Assembly: GCF_031679605.1 (NCBI RefSeq)
Contig: NZ_CP117522.1
Span: 8,494,001 to 8,558,000 of the forward strand
Source of the DNA: Streptomyces luomodiensis
GTDB taxonomy: Bacteria; Actinomycetota; Actinomycetes; Streptomycetales; Streptomycetaceae
DNA length: 64,000 nt
Direction of reading: 5' to 3'
This document shows, piece after piece, positions 1 to 7,855 of this stretch (within the stretch, counting starts at the first letter, position 1; the number at the start of each line of letters is the position of its first letter). Under the pieces are notes generated by a model. That model was not told the DNA's origin, did not search any database, and saw only the letters and a program-made list of their open reading frames with translations. A program made the translations under genes and the position numbers.

Positions 1-3000
1 CCGGCCGCCGGTGATCACGCCGACCTCGGACAGCACCAGGTCGAGCAGGGCCCGGTCGCGCTCCGCCTCGGGGAGCCGGGCCAGCCGCCCGGCGGCGCCG
101 GTGTCCACGGCCGATGCGGCCAGCTCGTGCCGCATCGCCAGCACCGACGCGTCGTCCACCGTGGTCGCCGCGTCGAACAGGGCGAGCCTCTCCCGGGGCG
201 TCAGCTCCTCGCGCGGCCCCCAGCCGAGGGCCAGTGCGGGCAGTCCCCGGGCGTGCCGACGGTTGGCCACCGCCTGGAAGACCGCGTGCGCCGGACCGTT
301 GTCGATCGGTGCGGACAGCACGAACAGCGACGGGGGCGCCTCCCGGGTGAGCTCGTCCAGGGCCAGCGCGTCCTGGAGCGGGCCGAGTTCGACCTCGCCG
401 GCGAGCGTGGTCGGCAGCGTCTCGGGACCGGCCACCTGGAGCACGGCCGTGATCGGCGGCCCGGCCGCCCGGAACGCCGCCGCCAGCGATGCCCGGTCGC
501 CGGGCTCGCGGACCAACTGGGTCACGGTCGCGCCCAGTTCGGTCAGACGGGCGGCCAAGTCCGGTACGGCCGTGCGGGCGAGCAGCCGCACATGCCGTAC
601 GCCGTACGCGGCGACCAGGTGCCCGGCGAGCTCGGCGGCCTGCTCCTGGTCCGCGCCGGAGACCAGCACGGTGCCGTCCGGGTCCGGCCGGCTCACCCGC
701 TGCCCGCTCCCCGCACGGGCCAGCCGGGGAACCAGCACCTCGCCGCCGCGTACCAGCGCCCGCGGCTGCCCGGACACCAGGGCGGCCGACACGGCGGCGG
801 TCGCCTCGCCGCCGTCGGCGTCCACCAGCACCAGCGCGTCGTCCGGCACGTCCGCCCGCATGGACTCCACCAGTCCCCAGGCCGCGGCCTGCGCCGGGTC
901 GCGGTCCACGCCGTGGGTCAGCACGGCGACCCGGCCGGACTGGTCGGCCAGCCCGGCCCGCACCGCGCGCAGCACGTCGTCCAGGGAGCCGGACGGGCAG
1001 TCCACGACCGCCGCCCCGGGCGCGTCGGGGTCCGCCGGCGCGTCGGGCAATGCTGGGCGGCGCGGCAGGGTCGGCGCGTTGGACACTGCCGGGTGGTTCG
1101 GCAGAGTCGGCGCGTTGGACACTGCCAGCCGGTCCGGCAGAGTCGGCGCGTCGGGCAGGTCCGGGGCCCCGGGGCGGGTGGGGGTCTCCGGCAGGTCCGG
1201 GACGCCGAGCGGCTCGGCAGCGTTCCGCAGGCTCGGCGCGTCCGTCGGTTTGGCGGTGTTCCGCGGGCTCGGCGCGTCCGTCGGTTTGGCGGTGTTCCGC
1301 GGGCTCGGCGCGTCCGTCGGTTTGGCGGTGTTCCGCGGGCTCGGCGCGTCCGTCGGTTTGGCGGTGTTCCGCGGGCTCGGCGCGTCCGTCGGTTTGGCGG
1401 TGTTCCGCGGGCTCGGCGCGTCCGTCGGCTCGGTGGCGTCCCGTAGGCCCGGCGCGTCCGTCGGCGCGGTCGAGTCCGGGCCCTCCGAGAGGGCCGGCGT
1501 GTCCGGGTCCTCCGAGAGGGCCGGCGTGTCCGGTCCGTCCGCTGGGGCTGGACGGCCGTCGGTGAGCGGCGTGTCGCCGTCCGCGGGCGCCACGCCGCCC
1601 TCGGACCGGTGCGCGGAGCCCGCCTGGCCGCCGTCGCCCGGTCCGGTGTCCGTCGACAGCGGCGTCCACTCCACGCGGAACAGCGACTCGAACGACCCGG
1701 CGCTCACCGCCCGCAGCCGGGCCGGGCTCTGCTCCAGCGCGTGCCGCTTGATCTTCCCGGACCCGGTGCGCGGTATCGAACCGATCTCGTACAGCTCCTC
1801 CGGCACCTTGAAGTACGCCAGGTGCTCGCGGCAGGCGGCGAACACCTGGTCCGGGTCGAAGCCGTCCGCGGCCGGTACGAGGTAGGCGACCGGCACCTCA
1901 CCGAGGGCGGGGCGGGCCGAGCCGACGACCGCCGCGTCGGCCACGCCCGGTACGCGCAGCAGCACCTGCTCCACCTCGGTCGGGTGGATGTTCTCCCCGC
2001 TGCGGATGATCAGCTCGCTGAGCCGGCCGGTGATGGTGTGGTAGCCGAGGTCGTCGCGGCGGCCGAGGTCGCCGGTGCGGTACCAGCCGCGGGGCAGCGC
2101 CGCCTCGGTCGCCTCCGGCTGGTTGTAGTAGCCGACCATCAGGCTGGGCCCGCCGACCCAGATCTCGCCCTCCTCGCCGGTCTCGACGTTCTCGTGGGTC
2201 TCCGGGTCGACGATCCGTACGGTCAGGCCGGGCACCGGCAGTCCGCAGGAGCCCTCGACCTGGGTTCCGTTCGGCCAGTTGGCGGTGATCAGGCCGCATG
2301 TCTCGGTGCTGCCGTAGCAGTCGAGCAGCGGTACGCCGAAGGTTTCCTGGAACTCCGCGCGCAGCGTCGCGGTGCTGATCGCGCCGGCCGACAGGCACAC
2401 CCGCAGGTTCGGCAGCGACAGGTCGCCGTCCCGGGCGGCGTCCAGCAGGTAGTGGTACATGGTCGGCACACCGGCCAGGAAGGTGAACTCCTCGGTGCGC
2501 AGCGTGCGCAGCAGCTCCTCGGCGTCGAACGCCTCGGTGATCCGCGCGGTCGCGCCGACCGCGGTCACGCTGAGCACGCAGTAGATGTGCGCCAGGCTGT
2601 GGAACAGCGGCACCGGCCACAGCACCCGGTCGCTCTCGGAGAGCCCCAGCACACCGGCGGACGAGGCGGCCACCGACCACAGGCAGCTGCGCTGGGTGGA
2701 CAGCACGCCCTTGGGGCGGCCGGTGGTGCCGGAGGTGTAGAGCATCCAGGCGATGTCGTCCAGCCCGAGGTCGTCGCGGGCGGGCTGCTGCGGTTCGGTC
2801 TCGGCGAGCGCCTCGAACGACACCGCGCCGCTCTCCTCGTCACCGGTCACCACCACGGTCAGGTGCGGCCGTTCGGCCTGGAGCCGGCGCACCTGGGGCA
2901 GCCGGGTGTGGTCGGTGACGATGACCCGGGCCGCGCTGTCGTCGAGCAGGTAGGCGAGCTCGGCGCTGGAGGAGTGCGGATTGACGGGCACGCCGATCGC

Positions 3001-3246
3001 GCCGGCGCGCACGATGGCCAGGTAGCTCTCGATGGTCTCGACGCAGTTGCCCAGGTAGATGGCGGCCCGGTCACCGGGCATCAGCCGCAGCTGCGCGAGG
3101 TGTCCGGCCAGCCGGCGGGTGCGGGCCTCCAGCTGGGCGTAGCTGACGCCGCGCCTGGAGTCGGCGAACGCGGTCTGGGTTCCCCTGCGGGCCGCGTGCG
3201 CCTTCAGCAGTTCGGGCAACGGCCGGATCAGCTCGCGACGGAGCAT
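1..3246 (-). CDS. Modular PKS loading protein, N-terminal part: CoA-ligase, repeat linker, degenerate KR (partial, runs off left edge)
   Basis: The start is ATG at 3246 on the minus strand; the protein (about 1,080 residues visible) continues past the window edge. Residues 1-515 are a carboxylic-acid:CoA/AMP ligase: YTSGTTGRPKG near 168, YRTGDLG near 387 and the C-terminal GKIKR lysine near 498. A proline-rich linker (about 515-735) with 12-residue repeats follows. Residues about 740-1060 have the layout of a PKS ketoreductase. The NADPH loop reads SGADQEQAA instead of GGTGGLG, and the Ser/Tyr catalytic region reads FVLSAPIDNG...HAVFQAVAN without the Tyr, so it should be inactive. LLDLVLSEVG at the edge looks like an ACP start. 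By analogy with the CoL-containing rapamycin/FK506 loading modules, the ligase would adenylate a free acid, here probably 3-hydroxybenzoate from the divergent chorismatase, and load it on the ACP. Downstream modules are not visible. Confidence 0.88.
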   Translation of the reverse strand, partial: MLRRELIRPLPELLKAHAARRGTQTAFADSRRGVSYAQLEARTRRLAGHLAQLRLMPGDRAAIYLGNCVETIESYLAIVRAGAIGVPVNPHSSSAELAYLLDDSAARVIVTDHTRLPQVRRLQAERPHLTVVVTGDEESGAVSFEALAETEPQQPARDDLGLDDIAWMLYTSGTTGRPKGVLSTQRSCLWSVAASSAGVLGLSESDRVLWPVPLFHSLAHIYCVLSVTAVGATARITEAFDAEELLRTLRTEEFTFLAGVPTMYHYLLDAARDGDLSLPNLRVCLSAGAISTATLRAEFQETFGVPLLDCYGSTETCGLITANWPNGTQVEGSCGLPVPGLTVRIVDPETHENVETGEEGEIWVGGPSLMVGYYNQPEATEAALPRGWYRTGDLGRRDDLGYHTITGRLSELIIRSGENIHPTEVEQVLLRVPGVADAAVVGSARPALGEVPVAYLVPAADGFDPDQVFAACREHLAYFKVPEELYEIGSIPRTGSGKIKRHALEQSPARLRAVSAGSFESLFRVEWTPLSTDTGPGDGGQAGSAHRSEGGVAPADGDTPLTDGRPAPADGPDTPALSEDPDTPALSEGPDSTAPTDAPGLRDATEPTDAPSPRNTAKPTDAPSPRNTAKPTDAPSPRNTAKPTDAPSPRNTAKPTDAPSPRNTAKPTDAPSLRNAAEPLGVPDLPETPTRPGAPDLPDAPTLPDRLAVSNAPTLPNHPAVSNAPTLPRRPALPDAPADPDAPGAAVVDCPSGSLDDVLRAVRAGLADQSGRVAVLTHGVDRDPAQAAAWGLVESMRADVPDDALVLVDADGGEATAAVSAALVSGQPRALVRGGEVLVPRLARAGSGQRVSRPDPDGTVLVSGADQEQAAELAGHLVAAYGVRHVRLLARTAVPDLAARLTELGATVTQLVREPGDRASLAAAFRAAGPPITAVLQVAGPETLPTTLAGEVELGPLQDALALDELTREAPPSLFVLSAPIDNGPAHAVFQAVANRRHARGLPALALGWGPREELTPRERLALFDAATTVDDASVLAMRHELAASAVDTGAAGRLARLPEAERDRALLDLVLSEVGVITGGR
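1223..1474 (-). repeat. Seven 36-bp tandem repeats inside the PKS linker
   Basis: Seven consecutive 36-bp units lie at 1223-1258, 1259-1294, 1295-1330, 1331-1366, 1367-1402, 1403-1438 and 1439-1474. The central ones are identical and the two ends are diverged. On the coding strand each encodes TDAPSPRNTAKP, so the repeat stays in frame and lengthens a Pro/Ala/Thr-rich interdomain linker. A second, 27-bp, two-copy repeat follows at about 1473-1526. Confidence 0.95.
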
Positions 3247-3505
3247 GCCACCACACCTCTCGGTCGTACCGGTCGTCCCGGTCGGCCGGCGCTCCGCTGA
3301 CGGTGCCCGCCGACCGGCGGACGTCAATCCCCGGCTTATTCCAAAGGCCGTGTCCGTAAAAGCGGCTAGCAGTCGGCACATTAACCAAGCGGAGGTCCGG
3401 AGCACCCCCCTAGCCGCCCCCTAGTGGTCACTATTTTCTTGTACTCACTGGTCGCCACCGCGGCCCGGTCGGGGCGCAGTGTAGCTTTTTTGACGGGCCG
3501 CAAGA
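3247..3505. promoter_or_regulatory. Divergent intergenic region between the PKS and chorismatase genes
   Basis: The 259-bp gap is locally AT-richer than its flanks and must hold the promoters of both divergent genes. I could not identify a convincing -35/-10 pair or operator. Confidence 0.4.
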
Positions 3506-4594
3506 ATGGCTCCGGCACATCGATTCCGGAGCCAAGAGAGAGCAACCCACCAGAGAGAATGCGGAGCCACATTGAATTCGTCATCGCTTGGCCGGAATGG
3601 GTTGACGTCGTACTTCGCAAGCGGGCGCACCAGGGGAGTACCCCCGGCCGGAAGAAAGATCCTCGGTATCGTCAACTACACGTCCGCGTGCGAATATCCC
3701 ACCCTTGACCACGGCTATCCCGAACTCGACATCAACATGGTCGCCCCGACCGCGGAGCCCTTCGCCGAGGTGTGGGTGACGGACACCGAGGCGGAGCACG
3801 GCGAACGCGACGGAATCACCTACGCGCACGACGGCGAGTACTTCTTCTGCGCCGGTCGGGTCCCGCCCGCCGGGCGGTACACGGAAGCCACCAGAGCGGC
3901 GTACGTCACCATGTTCGAGCTGCTGGAGGCATTCGGCTACTCCAGTGTGTTCCGCATGTGGAACTTCATCGGTGACATCAACCGCGACAACGCGGAGGGC
4001 ATGGAGGTCTACCGCGACTTCTGCCGCGGCCGGGCCGAGGCGTTCGAGCAGTGCCGGCTGGAGTTCGATCAGTTCCCGGCGGCCACCGGGATCGGCTCCC
4101 GGGGCGGTGGCATAGCCTTCTACCTGCTGGCCTGCCGGTCCGGCGGGCATGTGCACATCGAGAACCCCCGGCAGGTGCCGGCCTACCACTACCCGAAGCG
4201 GTACGGTCCGCGTGCGCCGCGCTTCGCCCGCGCCACCTACCTGCCGTTCAGGGCCGCGGACCGGGCCGGCGGCCAGGTCTTCGTGTCCGGCACCGCCAGC
4301 GTGCTCGGCCACGAGACGGCGCACGAGGGCGACCTGGTCAAGCAGTGCCGACTGGCGCTGGAGAACATCGAACTCGTCATCAGCGGCGGGAACCTGGCCG
4401 CGCACGGCATCTCCGCCGGCCACGGGCTGACGGCGCTGCGCAACATCAAGGTGTACGTCCGCAGGTCCGAGGACGTGCCCGCGGTGCGCGAGATCTGCCA
4501 GGAGGTGTTCTCACCGGACGCCGACGTCGTGTATCTGACGGTGGACGTCTGCCGCTCCGACCTGCTGGTGGAAATCGAGGGTGTGGTCATGTAG
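3506..4594 (+). CDS. Chorismatase, Hyg5-type (predicted 3-hydroxybenzoate synthase)
   Basis: This is a chorismatase of the FkbO/RapK/Hyg5 family. Family landmarks are the central MEVYRDFCRGRAEA and PAATGIGSRGGGI blocks, YHYPKRYGPRAPRFARAT and the terminal DLLVEIEG. Family knowledge: FkbO-type enzymes make a dihydroxycyclohexadienecarboxylate, Hyg5-type enzymes make 3-hydroxybenzoate, and the types differ at an Ala/Gly and an Ala/Cys position. Numbered from 3506, Gly262 (in VSGTAS) and Cys349 (in DVCRSDLL, seven before catalytic-type Glu356) are the Hyg5 states. The gene diverges from the CoA-ligase PKS, which fits starter-unit supply. The true start is uncertain: the N-terminal 20-30 residues look non-native, and TTG 3572 with GCGGAG five bases upstream would give a normal 340-residue enzyme. 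A strong hairpin follows the stop. Confidence 0.92.
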   Translation: MAPAHRFRSQERATHQRECGATLNSSSLGRNGLTSYFASGRTRGVPPAGRKILGIVNYTSACEYPTLDHGYPELDINMVAPTAEPFAEVWVTDTEAEHGERDGITYAHDGEYFFCAGRVPPAGRYTEATRAAYVTMFELLEAFGYSSVFRMWNFIGDINRDNAEGMEVYRDFCRGRAEAFEQCRLEFDQFPAATGIGSRGGGIAFYLLACRSGGHVHIENPRQVPAYHYPKRYGPRAPRFARATYLPFRAADRAGGQVFVSGTASVLGHETAHEGDLVKQCRLALENIELVISGGNLAAHGISAGHGLTALRNIKVYVRRSEDVPAVREICQEVFSPDADVVYLTVDVCRSDLLVEIEGVVM

Positions 4595-4601
4595 CACGAT
4601 C

Positions 4602-4629
4602 CGGTGCCCCGGCCTCGGCCGGGGCACCG
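4602..4629. terminator. Bidirectional hairpin terminator
   Basis: A perfect 12-bp stem (CGGTGCCCCGGC with its complement) around a CTCG loop lies between the convergent chorismatase and SRPBCC genes, 8 bp after the chorismatase stop. There is no T tract, as is common in Streptomyces terminators. Confidence 0.8.
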
Positions 4630-4651
4630 CACGTCCCGGCGACGGAGGATT

Positions 4652-5155
4652 TCAGGCGGCGGCGGTGCCCAGCGTCACCTTGCGCAGTGTTTCCGCGGTC
4701 TGGCGGGCCGTCTCCAGCACGCCCGCGTCGGTCTCCGCGAGCAGCCCCTCGACCTCGGTGATGCGCTGCGCGGAACGCTCCGACAACACCACCGAGACGG
4801 TGTAGCGGAAACGCCCCTCGGGGTCCTGGTCGAGTTCGTTGATGACCGCGGTGAAACGCGGGTCGTCCAGCACCTCGAAGTCGATGCGCCACCGGTCGCG
4901 GCGCGGCGTGACGCGTTCCCGCACGATGTCCTTGCCGAAGAAGACCGCCTCCCGCAGGAATCCGTCGGGGTACCGCTCGACGATGCGGCACTCACTGATC
5001 TGCGCCACGTAGTCGACCGGGTATTCCGCCTTGCGGAGGAGGGTCTCCCACAGCGCGTCGTAGCTGATCCCGTCCTGGCTGTCCGTGCTGATCCCGTCCT
5101 GGCTGTCCGTGGTGGAATCGTTGATCAGGGCGGAATGGGAAATGATGATGGCCAC
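4652..5155 (-). CDS. DUF1857 / SRPBCC-fold (AtaL-like) protein
   Basis: This 167-residue cytosolic protein matches the DUF1857 (AtaL-like, START/SRPBCC fold) family in length and pattern: an N-terminal strand (ISHSALIND), a central FLREAVFFGKDIVRERVTPRRD block and a C-terminal helix. The fold forms a hydrophobic pocket; members occur in natural-product clusters, but no reaction can be assigned here. It sits between the chorismatase and the exporter, so a role in the polyketide pathway is likely by position only. Residues 13-31 carry an exact in-frame duplication (DSQDGIST) caused by a 24-bp tandem repeat. The gene is divergent from the MFS gene across about 270 bp. Confidence 0.75.
   Translation of the reverse strand: MAIIISHSALINDSTTDSQDGISTDSQDGISYDALWETLLRKAEYPVDYVAQISECRIVERYPDGFLREAVFFGKDIVRERVTPRRDRWRIDFEVLDDPRFTAVINELDQDPEGRFRYTVSVVLSERSAQRITEVEGLLAETDAGVLETARQTAETLRKVTLGTAAA
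5063..5110 (-). repeat. 24-bp perfect tandem duplication within the DUF1857 gene
   Basis: Two identical 24-bp units lie at 5063-5086 and 5087-5110. They are in frame and add eight residues near the N-terminus. Identity of the copies suggests a recent event. Confidence 0.95.
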
Positions 5156-5426
5156 GTCTTCTCGCTCTCAGCGGGTGCGGCGCCCTACCCGGTTCGGCCG
5201 CACGGTCTTCGGCTGACGGCTCGGCAGCCGCGAGCGTAGGGCGGTCCCGGACGCGCCGGGAATTCTGAGTTTTCCACCATCCGTCCATCAGATGGTAATT
5301 TCTTGTCCCACAACCCCCCGGTGACCGGCATTTCCGCAGCTCAGCGCCGTTTTGTTGGCCTTGACCAAGATGAGCGGATGATGGGAATGTATGCGCCGTA
5401 CTCGGTGCCCTGACCCGGAGGAACAG
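5156..5426. promoter_or_regulatory. Divergent promoter region (DUF1857 / exporter)
   Basis: This 271-bp gap between divergent genes contains a locally AT-rich stretch around 5255-5400. No operator palindrome or sigma-70-like pair stood out. GGAGG at 5417-5421, five bases before ATG 5427, fixes the exporter start. Confidence 0.4.
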
Positions 5427-6863
5427 ATGAGGCCGCCACGGCTTAACCCGAAATTATCAGTCAGCGTGATGTTCACCGTCTCCATGTTCGTACGCATGCT
5501 GGACATGACGATCGTGACGGTGGCACTGCCGGCGATCAGCCGGGACTACCACGTCGACACGGTCAGCGCCAGTGCCGTCGTGGTCAGTTACCTGTTGGGC
5601 CTGGTCATCGGCATCCCCGCGGCGAGCTGGTGCGGTGACCGGTGGGGCACCAAGCGGGTCTTCGTGATGGGGCTCGTCGTCTTCACGCTCGCCTCCGCCG
5701 CCTGCGGGGTGTCCCAGAACCTGCCGGCGCTGACGGTCTTCCGGCTGCTCCAGGGCCTCAGCGGCGGCCTGTTCGGGCCGGTGGTGATGGCGATGCTGAT
5801 GCGCACCTTCCCGCCGGAGGAGCGGATCAAGGCCAGCCGGGTCATGACCATCCCGATCGCCGCCGCCCCGCTGATCGGATCGGTGCTCGGCGGGTTCATC
5901 GCCGACTCCCTCTCCTGGCGCTGGATCTTCTACATCAACCTGCCCATCGGTGTCGCCGCGACCCTGTTCGCCGTGTGGTTCCTGGACGACGACGGCCAGC
6001 GGGCGCGCAACCCGTTCGACGTCCTCGGCTTCCTCTACGCGGCCGGCGGACTCACCCTGCTGATGTACGGACTGAACAAGAGCGTCGACGACGGCTGGAC
6101 CTCGGCTCTGGTGCTCGGCTGCGTCATCGGCGGCGCGGTGCTGCTGGGACTGCTGTGCTTCACCGAACTGCGGGCCGCGCACCCCCTGCTGGACCTGCGG
6201 GTCTTCGGCAACCACATCTTCCGGATCAGCTCCGGCATCATCTTGATGATCACCGCGTTCAACGCCGCGTACAACTTCGTGTTCCCGCTGCTGTACCAGA
6301 ACGTGTTCGACCGCTCGGCCCTGCGGGTCGGCATCGACATCGGCCCCGCCGCCGTCGGGGCCATCGCCGGGGCGCAGGTCGCGGTGAAGATGTACCACCG
6401 GCTCGGTCCGCGCAGGCACCTGCTGGTGTCGCTGACCGCCTCGTTCGTGGGCCTGGCGCTGATGGCGTTGATCGACGGCGGCACCCAGCGGTGGCTGGTG
6501 TGGCTGATCATGCTCTACACCGGCGCGGTCAGCGCCATCGCGTACAACGCCGCGCAGACCATGTCGTTCGCCACCCTGACACCGACCCAGGTCGGGGTCG
6601 CCTCCTCGCTGTTCAGCACGGCCACCCAGACCGGCGCCGCGCTCGGCGTCAGCCTGCTCAGCACCATCCTGGCCGGCCTGGGCACCACCACCGGCTCCGG
6701 CGCACCGGACCTGTCCACGTACCAGCTGGGCTTCGTCGTCACCAGCGGACTCGCGATCGTGGCGCTGCTGCTGACGCTGCGGGTCCGCGACAGCGAGGCG
6801 GCCGGCACGCTGGCGCCGCAGCCGGCGAAGGAGGCGGTGCCCGACGTGAATCCGGCCCCCTAA
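5427..6863 (+). CDS. MFS drug:H+ antiporter, DHA2 (14-TM) family
   Basis: The 478-residue membrane protein shows the DHA2 signature: MLDMTIVTVALPAI in TM1, GDRWGTKRVFVMG between TM2 and TM3, LQGLSGGLFGPVVMA in TM4 and PLIGSVLGGFIADSLSWRWIFYINLPIG (motif C) in TM5. Length and hydrophobic pattern fit 14 helices. Start choice: GGAGG five bases before ATG 5427; an in-frame ATG at 5391 lacks a Shine-Dalgarno. In this setting, next to a polyketide starter gene and upstream of the extender genes, it is most likely the product exporter / self-resistance pump. It is followed after 52 bp by the O-methyltransferase gene and may share its transcript. Confidence 0.9.
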   Translation: MRPPRLNPKLSVSVMFTVSMFVRMLDMTIVTVALPAISRDYHVDTVSASAVVVSYLLGLVIGIPAASWCGDRWGTKRVFVMGLVVFTLASAACGVSQNLPALTVFRLLQGLSGGLFGPVVMAMLMRTFPPEERIKASRVMTIPIAAAPLIGSVLGGFIADSLSWRWIFYINLPIGVAATLFAVWFLDDDGQRARNPFDVLGFLYAAGGLTLLMYGLNKSVDDGWTSALVLGCVIGGAVLLGLLCFTELRAAHPLLDLRVFGNHIFRISSGIILMITAFNAAYNFVFPLLYQNVFDRSALRVGIDIGPAAVGAIAGAQVAVKMYHRLGPRRHLLVSLTASFVGLALMALIDGGTQRWLVWLIMLYTGAVSAIAYNAAQTMSFATLTPTQVGVASSLFSTATQTGAALGVSLLSTILAGLGTTTGSGAPDLSTYQLGFVVTSGLAIVALLLTLRVRDSEAAGTLAPQPAKEAVPDVNPAP

Positions 6864-6915
6864 ACCCCCCTAGAAACGACTCCGGTCCCGCTGCGCCGCG
6901 GCGTGCTCTCCCACC

Positions 6916-7599
6916 ATGGGGGCCATGGCGAACCAAGTGAGCACGTCTGCGGAGCTGCTGGACTACGTCACCTCGGTCTCGCTGCGTGACGACGAGATCC
7001 TGCGCGGCCTCCGCGAGGAGACCGTCGGCCTGCCGGGCGGCACCACGCTTCCGGTGGCCGCGGAGGAGGGCCAGCTGCTGGCGCTGCTGGTCTCGCTCAC
7101 GCAGGCGAGGACGGTCCTGGAGATCGGCACCTACACCGGCTACAGCACGCTGTGCATGGCGCGTGCGTTGCCGCTCGACGGCCGGATCGTGACGTGTGAC
7201 GTCACCGACAAGTGGCCGTCCGTCGGCCGCGAGTACTGGAAGCGCGCGGGCGTCGCCGACCGCATCGACGTACGCGTCGGCCGGGCCACCGAAACCCTGG
7301 ACGCGCTGCTCGCCGACACCGGGTTCGGGCCGGACTCCTTCGACTTGGTCTTCGTCGACGCCGACAAGGCGAACTACCCGGCCTACTACGAGCAGGCGCT
7401 GCGGCTGGTGCGGCCGGGCGGACTCGTGGTCATCGACAATACGCTCTTCTTCGGCCGGGTCGTCGACCCCGCCGCGCAGGACCCCGACACCGTCGCGGTG
7501 CGGGAGCTGAACGCCAAGCTGTTCACCGACGACCGCGTCGAGCTGTCGCTGCTGCCGGTCGCCGACGGCATCACGCTGGTGCGCCGGACCACTGATTGA
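6916..7599 (+). CDS. SAM-dependent O-methyltransferase, methoxymalonyl-ACP pathway (FkbG-type)
   Basis: This class I methyltransferase of the CCoAOMT-like family has 227 residues. Motif [17 protein letters not shown] lies near 67-82, the metal/substrate region is [17 protein letters not shown], and [10 protein letters not shown] follows. In FkbG-type enzymes it methylates the C2 hydroxyl of hydroxymalonyl-ACP; the four following genes for that extender unit support the assignment over an unrelated tailoring methyltransferase. ATG 6916 and ATG 6925 are both possible starts. Its final codons seed a run of imperfect direct repeats that fills the next 120 bp. Confidence 0.88.
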   Translation: MGAMANQVSTSAELLDYVTSVSLRDDEILRGLREETVGLPGGTTLPVAAEEGQLLALLVSLTQARTVLEIGTYTGYSTLCMARALPLDGRIVTCDVTDKWPSVGREYWKRAGVADRIDVRVGRATETLDALLADTGFGPDSFDLVFVDADKANYPAYYEQALRLVRPGGLVVIDNTLFFGRVVDPAAQDPDTVAVRELNAKLFTDDRVELSLLPVADGITLVRRTTD

Positions 7600-7718
7600 T
7601 CCCGCCGCCTCACGCTGGTCCGCCGCCTCACGCTGGTCCGCCGGATCACTGCTTGATCCCACGGCTTGATCCCGCCGCACCGCGCTGGTGCGCCGGACCG
7701 TTCGCCTGATCCACCGCA
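7571..7718 (+). repeat. Imperfect direct repeats copied from the 3' end of the methyltransferase gene
   Basis: Units begin at about 7571 (inside the gene), 7610, 7628 and 7680. Each starts with a variant of TCACGCTGGTGCGCCG, and three continue through a variant of ACTGATTGATCCCGCCGC. The second copy is a truncated 18-bp unit. The repeats occupy the non-coding space before the FkbK-type gene. Confidence 0.8.
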
Positions 7719-7855
7719 CCACCCCATGCCCCTCGCCGGCACGCCCTGCCGCCCGGCCGCACCGCGCCGGTGGCCGTGGCGGCTCGGCCCCCCCGCCGCC
7801 CGGCCGGCCCACCGCCGGGCCGCGGGTCCACGGAAGTGAACGTTCGGGAGGACAC

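Noticed and set aside
1223..1474. CRISPR-like array
   Set aside because: The 36-bp units are contiguous with no spacers and stay in frame in a protein-coding gene.
11..1885. Long plus-strand open frame of 624 codons rich in Ser, Arg and Gly
   Set aside because: It is the antisense of the PKS gene: repeats and codon bias are explained by the minus-strand frame, which has recognisable ligase and KR motifs.
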